From the NCBI GenBank assembly GCA_021014325.1, contig CM037457.1, positions 12,466,538-12,530,537 of the forward strand: a stretch of 64,000 nucleotides of DNA, read 5' to 3'. This stretch comes from Plazaster borealis (taxonomy: Eukaryota > Echinodermata > Asteroidea > Forcipulatida > Labidiasteridae). The notes beneath the pieces were generated by a model that was not told the DNA's origin, searched no databases, and worked only from the letters and a program-made list of their open reading frames with translations. Position numbers and translations under genes: made by a program. This document shows, piece after piece, positions 11,946-22,791 of the stretch (position 1 is its first letter; the number at the start of each line of letters is the position of its first letter).

Positions 11946-13346
11946 ACGTTCTTATTTTACACACAACAGTTCGGCGTTTTAACTGAAAATTTTTAAGCTG
12001 ATCTCCATACCTTTTGAGACCGCTATTAAGTTAATAATAATGAAAATTGCTCGTGATTTGTCCAAATATTATGTCTACACATTGTATAACGTGTTTTCCC
12101 AATGTTCTCTCGGCTCATGTTGGGTATTTTACCCTTTTAATTGGTGTATATTTGAATTTTAAGTGTGACATGGGAGACAATATTGTTATTTAGGTCAATT
12201 GTAATTTCATACATAATTGAGTTCAATTGAATTGATTTACAATGCCAGCGTATGTAACTAACACTAACCCTTGACCCTGTCTGATCTTGCACATTAGCGA
12301 CACAATTAGCGACCCATGTCAAAATGATAATGATGATCGTTTTTTGCGTTTACTGCATAACACATTTTCATGCGTGTATGCACTCAGTACCGATTGTGAC
12401 AGTACGACGGTGTGAACGTTAAAAACTTAAGGCAAGTATGTACAATGTTAATCATTATTTGGTTAACATGTTTGTGCTCCTCAGGAGCACCTGGCAATCG
12501 GTCTATAGGGGGACATCGTTTCCCTCAACCCTCGATGAGTGCCCGGAACCTTGTCCTTACGACCAATGGATGACATGAGTAAGCCTTCGTGTGCATTGCT
12601 CACTGATACAAACACGACGGCTGTATCACCATAGAGGAAGACCCGCATATACCATAATATAATTAATTAAGAAACCAGACTAATTTTTGTTAGTATGACC
12701 ATGGAGGTAGGTTTGACGGGGCATTATTTCTATCCAAAATGTAATTTTCCTCGTTTTGAAATAATGGTAGCGGATCATTTCTTTATTTCTAGATGCTAAA
12801 CAAAATCTTTGAATTATCAGTAATCAATGGCATTACCAGGGGCATGAGCATCCCCCAGCTCACAACCCTCCCCCTTGCCCCAAAATTATAGATCGAAAAA
12901 AATTCACAACCTTTGGTTTGATACATTAAAATCCCCCTACATTATGTCTTTGCCCACACTTGCCCCCCCCCCACCCACCACATCAGTTTTTGTTTTCGTT
13001 ATACATTGTTTTCTTTGAATTGATTCTCTTTTATTATCAACGAAAAGGGCAATATTTCATCTTGATTGTGCCGATTACACCACCAGATACCTTGAACAGG
13101 GCGGCAATAAAAACAAAATCACTTTGGGAGTATTATAACGAAATGTTTTACACAAGTGTTGGCTATGGTTCCATCAGCAACATTAAACTGTAAGCATAGG
13201 AATAGTTTACATGCGTCTCTTAATATTTCAATAAATTGGTCATTCCGAATCGAAAGGATGAACCAATTCAGAATTTCAAAACTGGATATTTTAACGAATT
13301 ACTGATAGGTTAAGGTTTCGAGTAAAACTATGTACGTGTGTACAAG
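11946..13346. other. Intergenic, no gene recognised
   Basis: AT-rich sequence with a C-run near 12963-12971. Short frames here lack any recognisable domain or family. Confidence 0.4.
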
Positions 13347-13548
13347 TATAGACGATGTGACCTCTGACGTCATTCGGAAATCATAACATGATGCGCGCGC
13401 ATGTCGCCGGGCAAAACCTTTGTGTATTGACAGCCAGCTATAAAGGACATGCAATGTTACCATGAGTACGCGTCTTCTTGCCCTGCGGAAACATGACTTT
13501 TGTCAACAGAGGGCGGTTTGAATGTAAACAGAGGTCACATCGTCTATA
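13347..13548. mobile_element. Short MITE with TATAGACGATGTGACCTCTG terminal repeats
   Basis: TATAGACGATGTGACCTCTG at the left is matched by CAGAGGTCACATCGTCTATA at the right as a perfect 20-base inverted repeat. The 202 bp element is non-coding and contains a GATGCGCGCGCATG palindrome-like core. Confidence 0.8.
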
Positions 13549-13620
13549 GTGAGCATGTGTTTTACAATCATACATCTAATGTACGACAATATGCTTTTAA
13601 AAACCCTCCAGCGAGGGACC

Positions 13621-13817
13621 TGGGCCCGATTTCATAGAACCGCTGATAGGAAAATGTTGCTTACAAATTTCCTGCTTAGCCAAAATAAGCAGGATACCAC
13701 GGTCACAGATAGTACATGTGGCATGGTTTTTTGGCTGGTAACATTATTCTGGTAATCATAATCTTGTTTTGCTTAGCTAGTTGTTTGTGCTTAAGCAGCT
13801 CTTTGAAATTGGGCCCA
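13621..13817 (-). mobile_element. GGGCCCAATTTCA MITE, full-length copy
   Basis: Ends TGGGCCCGATTTCATAGAAC and TTTGAAATTGGGCCCA are inverted complements. The interior has the family words (AAGCAGGATACCA, GGCTGGTAACATTATTCTGG, GCTTAAGCAGCTC) in the orientation opposite to the copy at 9951. Confidence 0.75.
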
Positions 13818-14206
13818 GTTTGGTTGTAACACCCCCGTTGGTATACGCTGTCAGCACGTATACTTCATAGCTTTTTTCCATGGATTAAGAGGGTTTGTTT
13901 TTCATTTGTCAACGATTTTTATATAAATGGCCAGGTATTGCTTGGGTTAAATGTAAGCTTAATTGTTTGCCTTATTAACTGAATCTGACGTGTGGCATGG
14001 TCTCCAGCTCAATATATCATGACATGAGCTGAGCAGTGTCTATATGATGTGGTAAAGACAATGGAAATATTAAAATCTGTCAGCATGTGCTGACAGCGGT
14101 CCTCACTGCAGGGTTTTGAAGAACTGCGTGTCAAGTCTATGTTTTCATTACCGGTTATTTCTTTTGGTGTTTTATTACTAGTCCAGGAGCGAGTCAACCA
14201 TCTGCG

Positions 14207-15117
14207 ATGTCTGATGATATGAACAGAGTCTTTCTGTGGTGCGTGCCCGCACAGTGTCAACCGCATTGGTCAAATGTCTCAGTTTTGTTGAAGGCTTGCA
14301 GGTGGTTAACGAGCCTTATGAGTGTGCCTTCCATTCAGGACCAGAGCGAAAGAATCAACATTTAGGTGTGACCAACCCAGTGGATAAGCGATTTTTGGAG
14401 GTACGCGATCCTACCAGTGGCGAAGAGGTCCGTGGTTATGAAGCGTCAGTCTGCACTTATGGTTATGTCAGAGATGAGCTCTTACAAGCATCTTATGAAG
14501 ATTCCACGATTTTACTTTGTAAGGACATGGCTTTCTATCTTGACGCTAAGTACCAAATGCTCCCAAAAGGCTTCAAATACAGCTTCCTGATTCGCCATCC
14601 TACTAAGGTTTTCTCATCATGGAAAACATTGTTGGTCAACATTTTTGGTGAATCGTCAGACGATCTGCTAACATTACCATCCATGGTGTTTCCTGCCGGA
14701 TGTGGTTTCAAGGAGCTTTACGAGTTGGTGGAGTATGTGGAGAAGGAACTTCATCAAGAGCCTGTCATCCTCGACACCGATGACCTCTTGGCTGATCCAC
14801 CCGGCATCTTGTCTGCCTACTGTCTTAAGATGGGTATTCCATACAAACCAGAGCTTCTGTCTTGGGAAGCAGGGGAGGAAGTCTTAGACAAGTGGGTAAT
14901 GTCTATGACACTGAATATCATCAATAAAAGAGCTAAATTATATGGCAAAGCTACACAGAGCTCCGCGTTTTGCAGTCCGAAACCTCCTCGTAACTGTCAG
15001 AATTTACCAGTGGTTGTCCAGACGTGTGTGAGAGCGTCAATGGGGTACTATGAGAAACTTAGAGCAAAACGAATCAGGCCCCTGTCTCCTTTAGCAGCCA
15101 CAACTGACTCAGTCTAG
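14207..15117 (+). pseudogene. Sulfotransferase-like P-loop protein, paralog 1 (frameshifted)
   Basis: First of four same-strand paralogs, about 300 residues when read across one frame change. The family start is the ATG at 14207 just after a splice-acceptor-like TTTTATTACTAG, as in the other copies. The other copies have a CCCC run before the codons for RTVSTAL. Here it is CCC (14246-14248), so the reading frame breaks inside the P-loop-like segment that should bind the sulfate donor's 5'-phosphosulfate. Downstream the frame is open and conserved: FHSGPERK, CKDMAFYLDAKY, FLIRHPTKVFSSWK with the Arg and the Ser eight residues later, and DTDDLLADPPGILSAY. The C-terminus is intact and ends at TAG 15115-15117. 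It could be a pseudogene or a sequencing error in a C-run. Enzyme function is inferred from motifs; the substrate is unknown. Confidence 0.8.
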
Positions 15118-15652
15118 ATTACCGAACATTGTTATCCTAGATGTGCAACTGGAATTGTATAACTACTCACACAAGGACTCACTCCGCGACAGTGAAGTTA
15201 ATAACGAGAAGTCCCCTCGATCCACTAAGCGAAAGTAGTAGTCCCGGCCGATTTCCTACTACCGCCCATAGTATTGTGACAGTTTTTGCCCCCTTCCGCA
15301 AAGGAGGGGACAATATAAAAAAATAGGGCTACTTAAACTATATTGTTCGTTAACTTCTGACACCAATATAAAATCCCTGTCAGCGAGCGGCTGCTGGCAG
15401 AATAGTACGTGGATCCGTTTAGCGGAAATATACCACAAGGATTTATTACCTTAGAATAATTAATACATTAAATAATGGGGGGATTCCTTAAAGAGATGTG
15501 AAACAGCAGGCAAATGAATTAGTTTGGGACAGCTTCTCTTTACATGAAACAAAGATATTATATTTATTCGTCTTCCAACTGAGTATTACATTTTCCAGGG
15601 GCATTATTATCAATTATGTTTTAGTAAAATACAATATATAGATGAGACTAAG
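15118..15652. other. 3' flank of paralog 1, no gene recognised
   Basis: No further coding exon is seen. Unlike the 3' flanks of paralogs 2 and 3, this flank shows no obvious similarity to the other copies. Confidence 0.4.
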
Positions 15653-16069
15653 TGTGGTGACCCACCAGGGATCACAGTAAACGGCTATTGGAGCGAGGAC
15701 AATGGATGGCGCAGTGTTTAGGGGAATCCTACTAGTGGGGCAAGCCCTTGGGATAAACGGTCCCTATATTGGGTTGGTCCTTAACCCAAATAGGGATCCC
15801 AAGTTCCGGCCTTGCAACACTTTCCCTAAACAGTCCTTAAGGATCTGATGATCCAATCCAGTCCTCCCTCCTCAAGTCGTCCACTGCTCCTCCTGGTGAG
15901 ATCCTGTTTTGGTCCTTCTGAGTTCCTTGGGGTCCCTCCCCAGTCTGTCTGCCTCTGCAGATAAAACATGCCCTTTTATACACTAGCCCCTCCCGGGATC
16001 ACTGCCAGAAACTGTAAAACTCTCTTATTGGTTACTAACTCTGGCAGGTGAAACCTGATTGGTCCAAAC
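15653..16069 (-). mobile_element. Possible solo LTR fragment with promoter-like motifs
   Basis: GC-richer than its surroundings and starting TGTGGTGACCCACCAGG. Read on the minus strand it has two CCAAT-type boxes near 16023-16062, a TATAAAAGGG at 15971-15980 and an end in GGTCACCACA. That order (CCAAT, TATA, then a terminal CA) fits an LTR of a Gypsy-like element. No matching second LTR, primer-binding site or target duplication is visible, so this is tentative. A host promoter is the alternative. Confidence 0.3.
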
Positions 16070-16728
16070 AATTCGTCGCGCGTACCACGAACCGACCTAA
16101 CTCGTACACAGTATTAAAAAAACGTGTTTGGAGAAAATCACGAATGAAGTTGAACTATTTTTCAAACTGCTGTTTCGGGGTCTGCTAACTATTTGTTTAT
16201 AATTTTTTTAAGACAAAAATAAAGCCGACTACTTTATTAATACAAAACTGTCAATTTCATTTAATCCCTGCAACTATTTTAATTAGTAAATAATACCTAA
16301 ACAGATAGGTCGCTTTGTGAGAATGAAAATCCGAGTTTTGCCCGCAGAGCGCCGTGTACAAACCAATGCATGATAGAGACCTATGGGTAGTTAGGTCACT
16401 TTGTGAAATTTTTATACGCTTTGAGTTAGGTCACTTCGTGGTACGAAAATTTTACACGCGCGCCCGAACTGCGCGCGCTGTAGCGCTAACGTACATCATT
16501 GGTAAAGTGGCGTATCTAGATAGGTCACTTTGTGAAAAAGACAAAACGGCAAAATTAGTGATACGTGGTTTTTAGTAATTAGTGTAATTACAACACTACT
16601 ACGTATTTAGTTCTGAAACTTGCTGAAAATGTTAACAGTAATGAGTATATTAATAATTTGTAAAAAGAAATATATGCAAAAGTGTGTGATTTTTTAGTTA
16701 GGTCGGTTCGTGGTACGAGTGACGAATT
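16070..16728. mobile_element. 659 bp element with 32-bp terminal inverted repeats
   Basis: The left end AATTCGTCGCGCGTACCACG continues to ACCGACCTAAC, and the right end is its inverted complement with two mismatches. Inside are several spaced variants of TTAGGTCACTTCGTGGTACGA and TAGGTCACTTTGTGAAA, which look like subterminal transposase-binding repeats. AATT at both ends may be part of the repeat or a 4-bp target duplication. Short frames are not credible genes, so it is a non-autonomous DNA transposon. Confidence 0.75.
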
Positions 16729-17899
16729 GGTACTGTATCTACCACATGAAAGGTTGAATACAGTGACTTAAACATAAACAAAACACAACTCTTACTAACT
16801 AAATATTCATCAAGCAAAATGACACTCCAACATCACTGAGCCCTGGTCACTGACTACCTGTAAAAGCACACATACATTATTGTCACACATAAAAATATAC
16901 CATTACATAAACCACCAATTCTGAGCCCGCCCCAGATTGTGAAATAGATACCACCTCAGTAGCCTGGGGCATAGTTACTATGGCTGGTTTTTGGAGTAGG
17001 TTCCAGCCTAAATGTTTATATTACAATTACTTTAATATGGCTGACTGGAGACACAGTAAAATGAAGACAAGAATCCAGAGATTTTGGTTAATGGTAAACT
17101 CATCTATAATGCCATGATAATGTACCTATACGGTACCTATACAAGTTACTTGTTCTTATAATCTTAATGTGGCAACCTTTTGGCTCCTCAATATCTGTCT
17201 GATGACAGTGTTTTATAAAATAACCGAATCGTTCATAATCTTGCTCTAAGATCCCATACTGACAACGCCACACTACATGTCTCAAAAACTATCTGCTTGT
17301 TTGGTGACAAATCCTTCTCTGGTGCAGGGCGCCACGTACGTGGAACACCCATAGGGAAGCACTATCTCTCGCGAGACATCGTCAATAAATTGTTAAAAAC
17401 CTCATCTTTTTGCATAACCGATTGTTTCATATCATGTCTTTGTACATGTATTTATTTTTCAAAGCTTTTAGATCTGTGCAAGCGCTATATTAAAAATATT
17501 TTAGGTACGTGTAAAGACATTCACATCATCATTGTGTTCAAGTAAAATACGTGTCATAATCAATCTAATTGGTCCTATTTGACAAGGTTTGCCTTTGACT
17601 GTTTTAGTGACTGGCAAGCAGGACCAGTTAGCTTGCCATTCCACTATGGTCCGCCAGCTTTTTCACTTCCATAATTTCAACAACGAACTAGCCAGCAGAG
17701 GACCACTTGGAGAGAATTGTAACTGGTCCTCAGGTGTTTTTACTGGCATTTGGCAAGCGGACTAGTGTTAAGGGAGAACGATGATTTGTGATGATCAGTT
17801 TGAACTTAGAGAATCCTTGGTGTGCTCATTACGGTTTGAACGTGACAAATTTTCCCCGATGCATATTACACATGCTACATTGGCAAGTACTTTGGCAAG
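16729..17899. other. Intergenic, no gene recognised
   Basis: No protein family is recognisable. About 17560-17770 shares scattered words (GGTCCTCAG, CTGGCATTTGGC, GTAGAACG-like) with 53460-53570, suggesting an old dispersed repeat. Confidence 0.4.
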
Positions 17900-18125
17900 T
17901 CGTGTCGTGGCCGAGCGGCTTCCGAGCGCCGGACTCAAGCCTTGGTGTGGGTTCGAGTCTCCTTGAGCAAGTTTATATTACCACAATTGGTTTGAACTTT
18001 GGATGGGGCATTAAGCCCGTGTACTGGGATTGGTATGTGCACGATAAAAGAACCTTTGTCGTAAAAGAACGTAAATAGTACGGGTTGACCCCGGTGTTTC
18101 TGGTTCACATAGCAAGCACCCTTGT
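17900..18125 (+). mobile_element. tRNA-derived SINE
   Basis: It begins with an A box in GTGGCCGAGCGGCTTCC, then GGACTCAAGCC (tRNA-Leu-like) and a B box in GTGGGTTCGAGTCTCC. The body has GGGGCATTAAGCCCGTG, GTGCACGATAAAAGAACC and CCCCGGTGTTTCTGGTTC, like SINE bodies elsewhere in the window. A cloverleaf acceptor stem cannot be drawn, so it is not a functional tRNA gene. Confidence 0.7.
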
Positions 18126-18250
18126 TAACAGGTTTCCTCAGGCTTGTGAGCTACACGCAATTTCGAGGCATATTTTGTGTGGATCATTGTATTCTATTTT
18201 TATAACGTCTTTCTAACCATATGCATTTTTTAACAAAATGTTACAAATGC

Positions 18251-18297
18251 TTTTGATAGACCAACTCGCCTGATCCAAGGCAGCGTGTCCCTTTAAG
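18251..18297. mobile_element. Isolated right terminus of a TTAA-type MITE
   Basis: The segment ends GACCAACTCG, CCTGATCCAAGGCAGCG, TGTCCCTTTAA. The CCCTTTAA end is the same type as the TTAA-flanked elements here. The left terminus was not found nearby, so it is a fragment. Confidence 0.4.
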
Positions 18298-18593
18298 TTC
18301 ACTTCTGGGGCATCATTGGTTTCATTACCGGAAATATAGCTCTATAGACCCCTTGCATTGGCCGCCATCGTTGACGAAACCGTGCACGCGTGAGCTATCA
18401 TTGGCTGAGAGTCGTGCGCAGCGCGTACACGCGTGCACTTTTCCATTGTTTGTCATCAAAGATGGCGGTCAGTGACGTTATGTGCAATCCATCTATTGGG
18501 ATGTCATTGTTTCAATATTATATACAGATGGTAATCATATACGGTTTTAATAAGACACAATGCAAGGTACTTGTGAAGAACTTAAACCATATT

Positions 18594-19075
18594 CGGCACC
18601 CCGGCCCCAATTCAAATTGACACACTGTGTCTGATGTTTCATGCCCGAGACGTCCGAGTGGACGTAATAATGTTTCCAATATGTTTTGCTGTTTAAGCTT
18701 CGTGCGATGTAATTTTTATGTTGTGAAATAAAATAATATTGAATGAATGAATGAATGAATAATTTTGCCGCCATGTTTTTGCTCATTACAAAATAAAAGT
18801 GAAGTTTTAATATAACAGCGACAGAGTTCCACCTGTACCAATCGCTTTAAAGTTGTGTAAATAGAGAGTGAAAAGGGGTTTAAGTGAATTGTCAAAACAT
18901 CTACACAAGATTCTGTAATTTGAAGACTACATTGTAATTTCTTGTAAGAGGAAATCCTGTGGACACTGGAATCATAATATGTGCATCCAGTAAAAAAACA
19001 TCTCATAACTTCACAAATTAATCTAAACCCAACTATTACAAAAGGACCTTAAAAGTTGACTTGGTCTTGCTAATA
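18594..19075. repeat. Segmental duplication block X, copy 1
   Basis: This block (CCGGCCCCAATTCAAATTGAC, a GAATGAATG microsatellite, AAAATAAAAGTGAAGTTTTA, ATAACAGCGACAGAGT) recurs at 22792-23285 with small indels. It lies upstream of paralog 2 while the second copy lies downstream, as expected if gene and flank were duplicated together. Confidence 0.8.
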
Positions 19076-19574
19076 ATTTATGGTAGGGGCGGATATTTCC
19101 AATGTCGAAGGTAGGGAACCGGATATTTCCAATGTCGAAAGTAGATCTGTACTTGATATTGGCCTTAGGAGGAGTGTTTATGGCCTTGTCACTTTTCTTT
19201 ACTACTAGTTCTTACCGGTACCCTTGCGCATGATAAATTAGACCCGTAATTTAAATGTACTTTATCGCATGAGTCAATTTATTGTATGACGGTTGGCATT
19301 GCATGTAGCGCATTGATTTAGTGCAGCCGTGTTGTGTATTGAGGCGCCGGACACAGAGATCGGTCAGCCAGGTCTCAACTTCTCAAGTTGAAGGAAGAGG
19401 ACATTACTCTCTTTGAAGGGAAGCTGTTTCAAGCTCTTTGAGCCCTTATTGTGGTTTAATTCGCCTATTTAGGAAAGGAATTGTCCGTGGATTGGGTGAG
19501 TGTAACTTTATTGCCTTCCCGAATTGCCATAACGATGTTTTGATCAGGCTTCAGTCGAGATCTTTTTGTGCGTT

Positions 19575-19627
19575 AGACCATGGAGGTAGCTATTTCTACC
19601 TCCATTTTCATTCCTCCATGGTTAGAC
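19575..19627. repeat. CCATGGAGGTAG palindrome
   Basis: GTTAGACCATGGAGG is followed after a short spacer by CCTCCATGGTTAGACC, giving a hairpin. The same TACCTCCATG word appears near 27537, 30726, 44372 and 56422, and a related palindrome near 56174-56211, so it is a dispersed inverted-repeat remnant. Confidence 0.5.
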
Positions 19628-19772
19628 CAAAGAGCTTGCTCTGTGGATGGTTATACCATGGAATGGTTATACGCAACACATGTCATACACGGTGTGCACG
19701 CATGCGATAGCGTATATTGGGGCTTGTTCCCTGTGTGATGCCATGTACATGACCTTTTGACCCGCGTATATA

Positions 19773-20236
19773 TAAACTGCTCACAAAAAGTTAGGAAACT
19801 TTTTTTAACGAGTATATTTTTATTATTTATTACTCTCTTTGTATATGTTATATATCAATGTCAAGCTGAAGTGTTCCTCTTTAAAATGATACCACATTTG
19901 CAATGATTACATGTTGCTGAATTTGACTACATGAATGACAATGAGGCAAAGTCACAAATCAAATGTGCCAAAATTACCGCTTGTTTGAATTACAGTGTCA
20001 ATTTGTTTGTTCACACAGTAACACACATGCTAATTTTGGCACATTTGATTTGTGACTTTGTCTCATTCTCATTAATGTGGCCAAGTCCAGCAACATGTCA
20101 TCATTGCACATTTGGTATCATTTTAAAGAAGAACACTTCAGCTTTCTATTGATATGCAACATAATACAAGAGGGTAATAAATAATAAAAAATATACATGA
20201 TTAAAAAAAGTTTCCTAACTTTTTGTGAGTAGTTTA
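19773..20236. mobile_element. 464 bp near-perfect palindromic MITE
   Basis: The left end TAAACTGCTCACAAAAAGTT and the right end match as inverted complements with one mismatch over about 36 bases, and the complementarity continues almost to the centre (CAAATCAAATGTGCCAAAAT near 19960 pairs with its complement near 20035). TA borders both ends. The whole element could fold into one hairpin of roughly 200 bp. It interrupts the segmental duplication between blocks at 18594 and 20283, so it inserted after that duplication. It is Tc1/mariner-like by its TA target; no transposase is present. Confidence 0.85.
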
Positions 20237-20282
20237 GTTCGGCTGCATTAGTCTTTGCCGTAGCCGTAGTAGCATTGTTTGG

Positions 20283-20505
20283 GGGTATCAGCAGTGTATC
20301 ATGTTTCAAGAGACACAGCATCCACTATATGGTATTACAAACAATTTGAACCCATTGCTATGATAAGGCCCGCAAAACTTGAATTGGGATGCAGTTTATA
20401 CTATTTTGTTCTTTTTAACAAACAAAAAATTGATTTAAAAAAAGTATTTTCCTTATTCCGTGGTTCACTGCAGAGGGCACATAGCCGGTAAATATTGACA
20501 CTAGG
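20283..20505. repeat. Segmental duplication block Y, copy 1
   Basis: Words such as CAAGAGACACAGCATCCA, ACAAACAATTTGAACCCAT and CTTGAATTG.GATGCAGTTTAT recur at 23338-23482 in the same order. It is the continuation of block X beyond the later MITE insertion. Confidence 0.7.
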
Positions 20506-20949
20506 GCCTACTGCGGTTATGGTTTTGTTCAAAGTTTTCAAATAGTCACAATAGTAGCCGAACCGTGATTTCTCAAAATTTGACGAAATTTTGTTACACG
20601 GTTTGTAAAATACAATCTTTCTATAGCCTATATATATACAACACCAATTACGGTAGAGTAAGTCATTCGAAAACTAAATAAATCAACTCAACAAAGTGAA
20701 CGTCACCCTTTGCTAATATAGGCCTAAGGTTCAATAACAATTTGTCATTTGATCCAATTGCAGAGAACACGTTTCGTGATATCAGTGCGTAAATACCCGA
20801 TACAATTTGTACATTTTGTCAATAATTTTGATGGAGAATTTTGTTGTCTTGAAAATTAAATCGTTCTCTGTATGTACCAAAGACTTTCTGTGTGTGGACT
20901 GTTGCTTGTTTGCAAGTAGAGTAGTAGAATGCAATGATCGAATGGCAGA

Positions 20950-21247
20950 AGAGCAGAATACTAATGATATAAAAAAGGTCAACCTTTCCATGATAATAGC
21001 TGGAACATTGACAATAAAACCAAGACATTCTTAAAAGCATTTTGATATTAATCATTCGAAAAACAAAACGGTCAAATTTCGCTTCTAACCGATATTGTTA
21101 GCTTTTATTTGATTGAGGCGGATGGAAGGAATTTCCCTTCAAATGTGCTGCATTATCGATGGTTTAGTTTTAAATTTGCGGGGATACATTTAGTTTATCA
21201 TCTTTCTGTTTTGTTTTTATAACAGGAATTCATCAGCAATCAACGAT
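20950..21247 (+). other. Conserved 5' flank of paralog 2 with splice acceptor
   Basis: This stretch aligns by eye with 39455-39809 upstream of paralog 3 (AATGATAT.AAAAAG, ACATTCT.AAAA, TTAATCATTCGAAA, TTTCGCTTCT.ACCGAT). It ends in a pyrimidine-rich tract and TTTTTATAACAG, a good 3' splice acceptor, about 20 bases before the start codon. A non-coding first exon further upstream is likely; it cannot be located from sequence alone. Confidence 0.6.
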
Positions 21248-22135
21248 ATGGCTGATGAAATAAAACGAATCTTTTTGTGGTGCATATCACGTACAGTATC
21301 CACAGCACTGGTCAAATGTCTCAGCTTCGTTGAAGGCCTTCAGGTGGTTATCGAACCTTACGAATGTGCCTTCCATTCAGGACCAGAGAGAAAGAAACCA
21401 GATTTGACAGACCCGTATGAGAAGCGCTTGCACGAGATACGATCAGCCCCTGTCGACGACGATGTCCTTGGTTATGAAGCGTCAGTCTGCACTTATGGCT
21501 ATGTCAGAGATGAGATCTTACAAGCATCTTATGAAGATTCCAAGATCCTATTCTGTAAAGATATGGCTTTCTATCTCGATGCCAAGTATCACATGCTTCC
21601 CAAAGGATTCAAATACAGCTTCCTGATTCGCCATCCTGCCAAGGTTTTCGTATCATACAAAAAAATGATGACAAAAGCATTTGGCAAAGTCTTTGACAAA
21701 GAAGTGGATTTGCTTAAGTTACCAATTTCGTTGTTTCCAGCCGGATATGAGTTCAAGGAGCTATACGAACTGATAGAGTATGTGGAGAAGGAACTTCATC
21801 AAGAGCCTGTCATACTCGACACTGATGACCTCTTGGCTGATCCACCCGGCATCTTGTCTGCCTACTGTCTTAAGATGGGTATTCCATACAAACCCGAGCT
21901 TCTGTCTTGGGAAGCAGGAGGTGATGTTTTAGAAAAGTGGGTAACATCTAAGACACTCAAAATGTCAAATAAGAGAGCTGGATATTTTGATAACGCTTTT
22001 AAAAGCAGTGGGTTCTATTGTCCAGAACCTCCCCCTGCCCATGGACAGCCTACCTGCGGATGTGCAGACTTGTGTAAAAGCTTCAATGGGATACTACGAG
22101 AAACTTCGCGCAAGACGAATCAGACCTCTGTCTGA
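21248..22135 (+). CDS. Sulfotransferase-like P-loop protein, paralog 2 (C-terminus frameshifted)
   Basis: A 295-codon frame starts at ATG 21248. The P-loop-like segment SRTVSTAL is near residues 14-21. The donor 3'-phosphate motif FLIRHPAKVFVS (Arg, then Ser eight residues later) is near the middle, followed by VILDTDDLLADPPG, typical of bacterial and plant sulfotransferase-like proteins. Relative to paralog 3, one extra A at 22041 after CTGCCC changes the frame. The expected tail (ADVQTCVKASMGYYEKL, RIRPLSE) is replaced by about 35 unrelated residues ending at 22135. The original-frame stop would be TAG 22161-22163. An AATAAA at 22262 is a candidate poly(A) signal. The 3' half is nearly identical to paralog 3, while a central stretch matches paralog 4. 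It may be a pseudogene, or the extra base may be an assembly error. Confidence 0.8.
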   Translation: MADEIKRIFLWCISRTVSTALVKCLSFVEGLQVVIEPYECAFHSGPERKKPDLTDPYEKRLHEIRSAPVDDDVLGYEASVCTYGYVRDEILQASYEDSKILFCKDMAFYLDAKYHMLPKGFKYSFLIRHPAKVFVSYKKMMTKAFGKVFDKEVDLLKLPISLFPAGYEFKELYELIEYVEKELHQEPVILDTDDLLADPPGILSAYCLKMGIPYKPELLSWEAGGDVLEKWVTSKTLKMSNKRAGYFDNAFKSSGFYCPEPPPAHGQPTCGCADLCKSFNGILRETSRKTNQTSV

Positions 22136-22790
22136 AATAGCATCAAAAGCAGAAACAGCCTAGAAACGAAACATTGTTATCTTAGATGCTGATTATGAAT
22201 TTATCACTTAATGTCTTATAAAATGGTAAAGGAACTGCTCTCTATGTTATGTCTATAAGGTAATAAAGATTCCAGACATTCAGTAGAAGGTTTAATACAA
22301 ACTGTTATTAGCCGGCAAGTTTATTCCATGAGTATTTTTTTTTACGAGAATTTCGTTCCATTTCTGATTGTTTTTTGATGTTAGATCATCCTTTTCTGGA
22401 ATTTTGTTATCTGATGAGGTTTGATGTTTCGCACAGCGTTGTTATCTTTGTGAAAGTTATAAGAACTTATTATTGGGCTATTACTATACATATAATGAAA
22501 GGTTAAAAAAAACAAAACCCGAACTGCGACCTTAATTCATATAGAAAGACCATTCGAACGATTAATTCCTTACTTTTTTTCCAAGTGGGATACTCTCAAA
22601 CAAAGAGAAATTTACAGGCCAATGTGGGAGTGAAGAATCGCGTGAAATAAAACCGAATTCACGGGCACAGAACAAAACACGAACTACAGACTACCCCGAT
22701 TACCGCTTAATTTCATTTGGTATATTGTAACTAATATTAAATATCAACATTAGGCCTATTGCCCAATCGGTTGCACAGAGGGTTCGGTGC
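22099..22790. repeat. Tail and 3' flank of paralog 2, duplicated at 24402
   Basis: The last codons of paralog 2 and about 650 bases downstream recur at 24402-25128 (ACTTCGCGCAAGACGAATCA, TTGATGTTTCGCACAGCGTT, TTGCACAGAGGGTTC). Divergence is moderate, with small indels. Confidence 0.85.
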
Positions 22791-22791
22791 T

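Noticed and set aside
17900..17970. Functional tRNA-Leu gene
   Set aside because: A and B boxes are present but no acceptor stem pairs, and a SINE body follows directly.
22400..22440. CTGATGAGG sequence as a hammerhead ribozyme
   Set aside because: The required GAAA segment is absent on the same strand; only GTTTCG is present, so the core cannot form.
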